From positions 1 to 5,217 of the forward strand of contig CAJIYV010000090.1 of NCBI GenBank assembly GCA_905181745.1: a DNA stretch of 5,217 nucleotides, in the 5' to 3' direction. Numbering within the stretch: position 1 is the first letter of the stretch; each line of letters starts with the position of its first letter. Source of the stretch: an uncultured Actinomycetes bacterium (lineage in GTDB: Bacteria; Actinomycetota; Actinomycetes; S36-B12). Below, piece by piece: positions 1 through 4,436 of the stretch. The notes under the pieces were generated by a model, which made no database searches, had not been told where the DNA came from, and saw nothing but the letters and a program-made list of their open reading frames with translations. Both the position numbers and the translations under genes were made by a program.

Positions 1-537
1 TGGCTGAGTCTGGCCCGTACCTTGATGGACACCGCCCTTGAGTTTTTCGACGACGGTAACGGTGGCTTCTTCGATACTGCGCGAGATTCGGAAAAACTGG
101 TTCGTAGGCCGCGTGACTTCGCAGACAATGCGGAACCATCAGGTTGGTTTTCCATGGCGAATCTCCTGGTCCGCTTCAGTGCGCTTGCTCCGAGTGATTT
201 CTTACAATTGAGAATCAGGGCTGAGCAGGCTCTGGGAGTAGTTCCCCAGTTCGCATTGAGATCCCCAAGGGCAGTGGGTTGGGGTCTCGTGGCCATGTGG
301 TCGCTGGCCCAAGGTCCTTGGGAGGTCGCGGTGAGTGGTCCCAAAAGCGCCAAGTTTGCTCGACTGGCACTGCTCTCACCCTTATGCCCGGAAATCCGTT
401 GGGTGCATGGCGAAGCGAACCACGCTCAAGTCTGTAGATTCACGATCTGTGAGCTTCCCACGAGCGATCCCAAGGAATTGGGCCAATTTATTGGCCTAAG
501 ACCACATCTGCGAGATCTGATTGCCGCAGAGGAGTAA
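1..537 (+). CDS. yyaL: C-terminal part of a YyaL/DUF255 thioredoxin-domain-containing protein (5' end outside window)
   Basis: The frame is open from the first base of the window, so this is the last 178 residues of a longer gene; the in-frame ATG at 25 is internal. The visible part matches the C-terminal glycosidase-like half of the YyaL/SPATA20 family (M. tuberculosis Rv1084 type). It has the stretch FFDDGNGGFFDTA, then RPRDFADNAEPSG, where family members read RPKDxxDNAxPSG. Near the end is VCRFTICELPTSDP, which fits the family's closing VCxxxxCxxPxxDP motif. Full-length members are about 650-700 residues, with a thioredoxin-like domain at the N-terminus and an (alpha/alpha)6 barrel at the C-terminus; the N-terminal part cannot be seen here. 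The biochemical function of the family is not established. The isoprenyl transferase gene follows after 49 bp on the same strand, so co-transcription is likely. The family call is secure, the function is not. Confidence 0.85.
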   Translation, partial: WLSLARTLMDTALEFFDDGNGGFFDTARDSEKLVRRPRDFADNAEPSGWFSMANLLVRFSALAPSDFLQLRIRAEQALGVVPQFALRSPRAVGWGLVAMWSLAQGPWEVAVSGPKSAKFARLALLSPLCPEIRWVHGEANHAQVCRFTICELPTSDPKELGQFIGLRPHLRDLIAAEE

Positions 538-575
538 CCTCAGGGGTCGGTAGGACAGCGGTACTGTTCAAGGAT

Positions 576-581
576 GAAAGG
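576..581 (+). promoter_or_regulatory. Ribosome binding site deciding the GTG start of the isoprenyl transferase
   Basis: GAAAGG lies 5 nt before the GTG at 587. In that frame a TGA at 575-577 blocks any longer start, and the nearby ATG at 574 is in another frame. A second GTG at 593 would leave an 11-nt spacing, so 587 is preferred. Confidence 0.55.
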
Positions 582-586
582 GCTGG

Positions 587-1354
587 GTGAAGGTGGGTCT
601 CAAAGATCTCGTCTATGGCGTCTATGAACGTAACCTGGCAGCTCAAGTCCCAGCAGATCGAATTCCACGGCACGTGGGTGTGATCCTTGACGGGAATCGT
701 CGGTGGGCCAACGCTCAAGGCTCATCTTCGGCGCATGGGCATGCGGCCGGCGCCGCAAAGATCGTTGATTTCCTTGGCTGGTGCGACGAGTTAGGGGTTG
801 AAGTTGTCACTCTGTGGCTGCTTTCCACCGATAATTTGAGTCGGCCTGAAGTTGAGCTTGAGAAGCTAATGACGATTATTGAATCAACTGTGAGCAATCT
901 GGTTACCGAAGGTCGTTGGCGGATTCATCCGGTTGGAGCACTTGATCTACTGCCGGCACACACAGCAAGTCTTCTCAAGGAATCAGCCGAAGCAACTGCT
1001 GAGATTGATGGATCACTTGTCAACGTTGCGGTGGGATACGGCGGGCGTCGTGAAGTGGTCGACGCAGTGCGGTCCCTACTTGCTGACCATGCAAGTCAGG
1101 GAACAAGTCTTGACGAACTGGCCCAACTGATTGACGTTGACCACATTGCTGAACACCTTTACACAAAAGGTCAACCGGATCCTGATCTAGTGATCCGCAC
1201 ATCCGGTGAGCAGCGACTGTCGGGGTTTCTTCTGTGGCAAAGCGCTCACTCGGAGTTTTATTTCTGTGAAGCTTTTTGGCCAGACTTCAGGCGAATTGAT
1301 TTCCTGCGAGCAGTTCGCGCATACGCGGAACGCAATCGGCGTTTCGGCACGTGA
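587..1354 (+). CDS. uppS: Isoprenyl transferase (cis-prenyltransferase), short-chain (2Z,6E)-farnesyl diphosphate synthase subgroup
   Basis: A 255-residue protein of the UPP synthase family, which condenses isopentenyl diphosphate onto an allylic diphosphate with cis geometry; the products feed the polyprenyl-phosphate carriers of cell-wall synthesis. The P-loop motif IPRHVGVILDGNRRWA lies at residues 26-41, with the catalytic Asp at D35. LLSTDNLSRP (78-87) corresponds to the FSSENWNRP segment of E. coli UppS. VNVAVGYGGRREVVDA (145-160) is the usual NVAxxYGGRxEI region. DPDLVIRTSGEQRLSGFLLW (198-217) carries the diphosphate-binding arginines R204 and R210, and E223 in HSE matches the metal-binding Glu. 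DGNRRW in place of DGNGRW, with LLST in place of FSSE, resembles M. tuberculosis Rv1086, which makes Z,E-farnesyl diphosphate, so a short-chain product is more likely than undecaprenyl diphosphate; this is inference. The start is GTG. The gene lies just downstream of the yyaL-like gene, as Rv1086 lies close to Rv1084. The family is certain, the chain length is not. Confidence 0.93.
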   Translation: MKVGLKDLVYGVYERNLAAQVPADRIPRHVGVILDGNRRWANAQGSSSAHGHAAGAAKIVDFLGWCDELGVEVVTLWLLSTDNLSRPEVELEKLMTIIESTVSNLVTEGRWRIHPVGALDLLPAHTASLLKESAEATAEIDGSLVNVAVGYGGRREVVDAVRSLLADHASQGTSLDELAQLIDVDHIAEHLYTKGQPDPDLVIRTSGEQRLSGFLLWQSAHSEFYFCEAFWPDFRRIDFLRAVRAYAERNRRFGT

Positions 1355-1364
1355 ACACGTGCCG
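1345..1364 (+). terminator. Perfect inverted repeat across the isoprenyl transferase stop codon; possible U-less terminator
   Basis: CGGCACGTG and CACGTGCCG form 9-bp perfect arms separated by AA; as RNA this gives an 8-bp stem with a GAAC tetraloop. The stop codon TGA (1352-1354) lies inside it. No T-run follows (the next bases are CAGAACAGG), so it is not a classical intrinsic terminator. Actinobacterial terminators often lack the U-tract. Each arm contains the self-complementary hexamer CACGTG, so a protein-binding site is an alternative. Confidence 0.4.
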
Positions 1365-1372
1365 CAGAACAG

Positions 1373-1809
1373 GTGATGAATCCGAATGCGGATTTAACGC
1401 TTCGCCGTCCTTATGCCCTGGTTTTGACATTGGTGGCCAATGGGGGCGTCAGTCTTACTGAGCCGATCAAGGGTGTTGAATCTGGCAAGTTCCCAATTGG
1501 CTCGTCATCGTGGTGGGCTGGTGCGGGTGCGGTCTCGAGGGATTTTCAGCCAAGGCCTTGGCCGTGCTGGGAACGATTTTTATCATGGTGGGGAGAAACA
1601 AGGCCAATGTGATGTCAAGTAGTGGCCGCTACATCGATTCAATCCGCTTTGCTGTTGCTGGCTTGATGGATCGAACGGGTAACTGGACCCCGTAATTGAA
1701 ATCCGCCATTGCCTCATTTGTTCCACTGAATCGCGGGATATTGGCAACTTTTTGCGCGCCTGTTGTATGCCTGGCTGCCTTTTTGTCGCGGCGGGTCAGC
1801 GGTAAATAG
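1373..1809 (+). pseudogene. Possible frameshifted or decayed small membrane-protein gene, unidentified
   Basis: I do not recognise this protein. One plus frame runs from GTG 1373 (or ATG 1376) to a stop at 1612. It begins with a basic, then hydrophobic stretch (LRRPYALVLTLVAN). A second frame is open from 1480 to a TAA at 1693. It contains two hydrophobic stretches, LVIVVGW (1501-1521) and ALAVLGTIFIMVG (1555-1593), and has third positions that are mostly G or C. Directly after the TAA the same frame continues from TTG 1696 to TAG 1807 with another hydrophobic segment (ATFCAPVVCLAAF). One frameshift near 1480-1510 plus one nonsense change would join these into a protein of about 145 residues with several membrane segments. 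There is no good ribosome binding site before 1376. It may also be non-coding DNA with chance open frames, so confidence is low. Confidence 0.2.
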
Positions 1810-1871
1810 TGAGGAATCGGGCTTGGCTTTTAACTATTTGCCTGCTCGACCGGCTCCCGAGAAGTGAACTA

Positions 1872-1925
1872 GTCGGCTAATCCAGTAGATAGTGATATAG
1901 ATCACAATATTTACTGGGAGCCGAC
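1872..1925. repeat. 54-bp imperfect palindrome (long hairpin) upstream of the transglycosylase gene
   Basis: The arms pair in three blocks. GTCGGCT (1872-1878) pairs with AGCCGAC (1919-1925). CCAGTAGATA (1882-1891) pairs with 1908-1917, including one G-U. GTGAT (1892-1896) pairs with ATCAC (1901-1905) around an ATAG loop. That gives 22 base pairs, interrupted only by a 3-by-1 internal loop and a 2-nt bulge. A rival partner exists: CGGCTCCC (1851-1858) is perfectly complementary to GGGAGCCG (1916-1923). The two pairings exclude each other, as in attenuator-type leaders. Whether this stretch is transcribed is unknown, so it may act as DNA (operators) or as RNA. Confidence 0.6.
1891..1906. promoter_or_regulatory. 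CRP/GlxR-family operator-like site
   Basis: AGTGATATAGATCACA matches the GlxR/CRP consensus TGTGANNTANNTCACA at 11 of 12 defined positions; only the first base differs. It lies about 150 bp before the start of the transglycosylase/Rpf-like gene. Known biology supports the pairing: the CRP protein Rv3676 acts on rpfA in M. tuberculosis, and GlxR acts on rpf2 in Corynebacterium. The site is also the apex of the 54-bp palindrome, so its symmetry may have another cause. No CRP gene lies in the window. Confidence 0.5.
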
Positions 1926-2038
1926 CCTTGATCTGAATTGTCCACAAGAGCACCCTGTGGCTTAATGGGGTTGGGGGAAAAGGACGAATTGCACAACGTC
2001 TCGTGTGAATCTGTGCGTCACCGTTGATGTCACTTGAT

Positions 2039-2050
2039 GAGGGAAGGAAG
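2039..2050 (+). promoter_or_regulatory. Purine-rich ribosome binding site deciding GTG 2051 as start
   Basis: GAGGGAAGGAAG directly precedes the GTG at 2051, with GAGG spaced 8 nt from it. The upstream in-frame starts at 2024 (TTG) and 2027 (ATG) have no such site and would put nine residues, several of them acidic, before the basic signal-peptide start. GTG 2057 is a possible secondary start. Confidence 0.6.
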
Positions 2051-2659
2051 GTGCGCGTGCGCAAAATAAGAAGTTTTGGCAAAATCGTGGTCCTGCCAAC
2101 CTTCATTCTGGCCTTAATTCTTCCCACCTCTGCGGCACTGGCCGAAGAAGCGGGACCGGTGCCGACCGCTGAGCCGGCCGTGGTTGATGGGGATGCTGCA
2201 ATCCCAGTCGGAGATGAAGGCAACGATCCGGCCGCTGATTCCGCGGTGAGTCGTCAGGATCGAATCGCTGCGGAGACCGTACACGCATTTGGCTCCCGCA
2301 AATCCAATGACCTAATGGGATATGAACCAAGCCTTTATCAGGGCAAGTGGCATATGCCCAAACGCGAGAAATTACGCAGATGTATCTCCAAAGCTGAATC
2401 CCGCCATAATTACAGAGCCGGACGGGGCGGCTTCTACCGCGGCGCCTATCAGTTCTCCCCGGCGCTCTCGCGCGGCGTAACGTGGATGATGCAGCCGGAG
2501 GTCAGAAAAGAGATGGGTAAGGACGGATTGCGCCTGATCCAAAAATTACGCGACAAGCCCATGAATAAATGGAATCGCTACTGGCAGGACAGAGCATTCT
2601 GGACCATTTGGGCAAAAGGGACGGGTAAGAAACACTGGCCCACAAGAAGAATGTGCTGA
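2051..2659 (+). CDS. Secreted lytic transglycosylase/Rpf-like (lysozyme-fold) cell-wall protein
   Basis: With the GTG start at 2051 the product is 202 residues. Residues 1-31 form a classical Sec signal peptide: a basic start (RVRKIR), a hydrophobic core (IVVLPTFILALILP) and an ALA cleavage motif before EEAGPV. Residues 32-70 are an acidic, Pro/Ala-rich linker. The C-terminal region (about 98-202) looks like a small lysozyme-fold domain. RRCISKAESRHNY (109-121) holds the likely catalytic Glu, E116, in the position of the Glu in the Rpf/transglycosylase motif CxxxES. FYRGAYQFS (128-136) matches the following G-YQF motif. The protein ends in HWPTRRMC; C202 probably forms a disulfide with C111, as in the Rpf fold. 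It is expected to cut or remodel peptidoglycan outside the membrane. No LysM, PASTA or G5 wall-binding domain is present. The fold is fairly sure; Rpf activity is not shown. The gene stands alone and converges on the fumarase gene with a 19-bp gap. A CRP/GlxR-like site and inverted repeats lie upstream. Confidence 0.8.
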   Translation: MRVRKIRSFGKIVVLPTFILALILPTSAALAEEAGPVPTAEPAVVDGDAAIPVGDEGNDPAADSAVSRQDRIAAETVHAFGSRKSNDLMGYEPSLYQGKWHMPKREKLRRCISKAESRHNYRAGRGGFYRGAYQFSPALSRGVTWMMQPEVRKEMGKDGLRLIQKLRDKPMNKWNRYWQDRAFWTIWAKGTGKKHWPTRRMC

Positions 2660-2678
2660 CAACTGGGTCTGATAAACG

Positions 2679-4337
2679 CTACTGGGGCGGTCCAACCGCA
2701 ATATTGGTCGCAATCGGGCGCAGGGTCTCGGCAAAGAAATCATTACCTTTGTCGTCAACCACCACAAAGGCCGGGAAGTCAACAACATGAATCTTCCAGA
2801 CCGCTTCCATGCCGAGTTCAGGAAAATCGAGGACTTCAACTTTCTTGATGTTGTCCTGGGCCAGCTTTGCTGCCGGGCCACCAATGGAACCTAAGTAAAA
2901 CCCGCCGTTTTCTTTGCATGCGCGAGTGACTTCTCCACTGCGATTTCCTTTGGCCAACATGACCATTGAGCCCCCCGCCTTTTGGAACTGATCAACATAA
3001 GAATCCATACGGCCCGCGGTCGTCGGGCCAAATGATCCAGATGCCATGCCGTCGGGAGTTTTTGCTGGCCCTGCGTAGTACACCGCATGATTTTTGAGAT
3101 AACTGGGTATCGGTTCCCCACGGTCCAGCATTGCTTTGATCCGGGCGTGTGCCAGATCGCGCGCGACAACGAGTGATCCGGTGAGCGAGACGCGAGTACG
3201 AATGGGAAGTTTGCTCAGTTCTTCTCTTATTTGGTTCATGGGCGCGTTGAGATTAATGTGCACCGCGGTGTCATCCAAGTGCGAGTCTTCGATTTCGGGC
3301 AAGAAACGAGCTGGTTCTGTCTCAAGTTGCTCAAGGAACACCCCTTCGGGTGTAATTTTTGCTTTCGCTTGTCGGTCAGCCGAGCAGGAAACTGCGATCG
3401 CGACCGGGCACGAAGCGCCGTGCCGAGGTAATCGAATAACTCGAACGTCGTGGCAGAAATATTTTCCACCGAACTGGGCTCCAATTCCGAATTCCTGGGT
3501 TTGCAGGAAAACCTCATGTTCCATTTCTAGATCGCGGTATCCGTGGCCATCGGGTGAGCCGTGAACGGGAAGTCCATCCAAGTAATGGGCCGATGCGAGC
3601 TTCGCGGTTTTAAGAGCGAATTCGGCACTGGTTCCTCCGACGACAATTGCCAGGTGATAGGGCGGGCAGGCAGCAGTTCCGATGGCACGCAGTTTTTCAT
3701 CGAGAAAAGAAGTGAACTTGGCCGGATTCAATAGAGCCGCGGTCTCTTGATAGAGGAAACTCTTGTTGGCGCTGCCTCCACCTTTAGCCATAAAAAGGAA
3801 TTCATAGGACTGGTTCTTGTGAGGGTCGGAATACAACTCGATTTGTGCGGGCAGATTGGTACCGGTATTACGTTCCTCCCACATACTTATGGGAGAGAGT
3901 TGGGAATAGCGCAGGTTGAGTTCGGCAAATGCATCAAACACCCCGCGTGAAATGTCCGCATTGTCTTGGCCGGCTGTAAGAACGTGCTGGCCGCGTTTGC
4001 CCATAATGATCGCGGTCCCAGTGTCTTGGCACATCGGTAGGACACCCCCGGCGGCGATATTTGCATTTTTGAGTAGGTCGAGGGCGACAAAGCGATCATT
4101 CGGACTGGATTCAGGGTCATCGAGAATTTTTTTCAGTTGGGCAAGATGATCACTGCGGAGTAAGTGCGAGATGTCCCGCATGGCGGCAAATGTTAGTGCC
4201 GTCAGCGCACTGGATTCAATGCGGAGGAACTCGTACTTCCCCAGACGCTCAACACTCACCCCTTCGGTCGTGAGAAGGCGATACTGGGTTGAGTCAGCAC
4301 CAAGTGGCAACTGGTCGGTGTAGACGAAATCACTCAC
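2679..4337 (-). CDS. fumA: Class I (iron-sulfur) fumarate hydratase
   Basis: A 552-residue homodimeric-type class I fumarase, close to the 548 of E. coli FumA, converting fumarate and malate in the cytoplasmic TCA cycle. The N-terminal [4Fe-4S] domain spans about 1-340 and the C-terminal swivelling beta domain about 360-552. The three cluster cysteines are visible: C103 in GVLPMCQDTGT, C224 in ACPPYHLA and C318 in SCSAD. FumA has them at 105, 224 and 318. Other family blocks are KGGGSANKSFL (185-195), TGSLVVARDLAHA (386-398) and GPAKTPDGMASGSFGPTTAG (423-442). The reading starts with GTG at 4337; the N-terminal sequence (FVYTDQLPLG, TEGVS) is typical of the family, so a later start is unlikely. 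glpX lies 72 bp upstream on the same strand, suggesting one transcript. The start codon falls in a predicted hairpin with an AGG exposed in its loop. M. tuberculosis has a class II fumarase beside glpX, whereas class I is found in Streptomyces. The enzyme should be oxygen- and iron-sensitive. Confidence 0.96.
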   Translation of the reverse strand: MSDFVYTDQLPLGADSTQYRLLTTEGVSVERLGKYEFLRIESSALTALTFAAMRDISHLLRSDHLAQLKKILDDPESSPNDRFVALDLLKNANIAAGGVLPMCQDTGTAIIMGKRGQHVLTAGQDNADISRGVFDAFAELNLRYSQLSPISMWEERNTGTNLPAQIELYSDPHKNQSYEFLFMAKGGGSANKSFLYQETAALLNPAKFTSFLDEKLRAIGTAACPPYHLAIVVGGTSAEFALKTAKLASAHYLDGLPVHGSPDGHGYRDLEMEHEVFLQTQEFGIGAQFGGKYFCHDVRVIRLPRHGASCPVAIAVSCSADRQAKAKITPEGVFLEQLETEPARFLPEIEDSHLDDTAVHINLNAPMNQIREELSKLPIRTRVSLTGSLVVARDLAHARIKAMLDRGEPIPSYLKNHAVYYAGPAKTPDGMASGSFGPTTAGRMDSYVDQFQKAGGSMVMLAKGNRSGEVTRACKENGGFYLGSIGGPAAKLAQDNIKKVEVLDFPELGMEAVWKIHVVDFPAFVVVDDKGNDFFAETLRPIATNIAVGPPQ

Positions 4338-4357
4338 GGGAACAGCCTAGGCCCGTG
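4335..4357 (-). promoter_or_regulatory. Hairpin covering the fumarase start codon
   Basis: In the minus-strand transcript CACGGG (4357-4352) pairs with CCCGTG (4340-4335), leaving an 11-nt loop. The GTG start (4337-4335) is the 3' end of the stem. The AGG that is the best Shine-Dalgarno candidate (4348-4346, 8 nt before the start) sits in the loop. Such a layout could moderate translation, but it may be chance in a G/C-rich stretch. Confidence 0.35.
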
Positions 4358-4394
4358 GGGGCTGGGGAACTCTCGCAGGCATTGGAATCAACGG

Positions 4395-4436
4395 TTCACA
4401 GTTGAGTGTTCAGAATTGAGTGTTCACAGTTGAATA
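4395..4436. repeat. Three tandem 14-bp direct repeats at the end of glpX
   Basis: On the plus strand the units are TTCACAGTTGAGTG (4395-4408), TTCAGAATTGAGTG (4409-4422) and TTCACAGTTGAATA (4423-4436). Units 1 and 2 differ at two positions, as do units 1 and 3. They follow each other without gaps. Units 2 and 3 encode the last residues and the stop codon of glpX, and unit 1 lies in the glpX-fumarase gap. Because 14 is not a multiple of three, a gain or loss of units would alter the glpX reading frame or tail. Confidence 0.85.

Larger units (their letters stand above)
1355..2050. other. About 700-bp interval without a confidently assigned gene
   Basis: No frame on either strand gives a protein that I recognise. 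The left half (1373-1809) is open in shifting plus-strand frames and may be a decayed gene, entered separately. A 14-bp perfect palindrome, GCCAAGGCCTTGGC, sits at 1549-1562. The right half (1810-2050) looks non-coding. It holds overlapping inverted repeats at 1845-1925, a CRP/GlxR-like site at 1891-1906, a small hairpin with arms CCACA (1942-1946) and TGTGG (1956-1960), and a purine-rich ribosome binding site at 2039-2050. I could not pick a convincing -35/-10 pair: TTGTCC at 1938 with TTAATG at 1962 (18-nt spacing) is the closest and is weak. No tRNA or known riboswitch signature was found. Confidence 0.6.

Noticed and set aside
1549..1562. 14-bp perfect palindrome GCCAAGGCCTTGGC
   Set aside because: It stands alone, lies inside a possibly coding stretch where it reads as ordinary Ala/Lys/Leu codons, and has no partner element.
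1938..1967. Sigma-70-like promoter TTGTCC / TTAATG with 18-nt spacing
   Set aside because: Both hexamers are poor matches and other weak pairs fit equally well, so no promoter is called.
1840..2050. c-di-AMP (ydaO-type) riboswitch, known upstream of some actinobacterial rpf genes
   Set aside because: I could not find the conserved blocks of that riboswitch class. Only generic inverted repeats are present.
1834..2223. A 129-codon open frame on the minus strand opposite the signal peptide of the transglycosylase gene
   Set aside because: It is the complement of the N-terminal part of that gene and of its leader, its composition is typical of a shadow frame, and no family is recognisable.
3136..3564. 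142-codon plus-strand open frame inside the fumarase gene, and similar frames within glpX (4455-4901, 4678-5031)
   Set aside because: They are antisense shadows of strongly conserved genes, with no ribosome binding site or recognisable protein.
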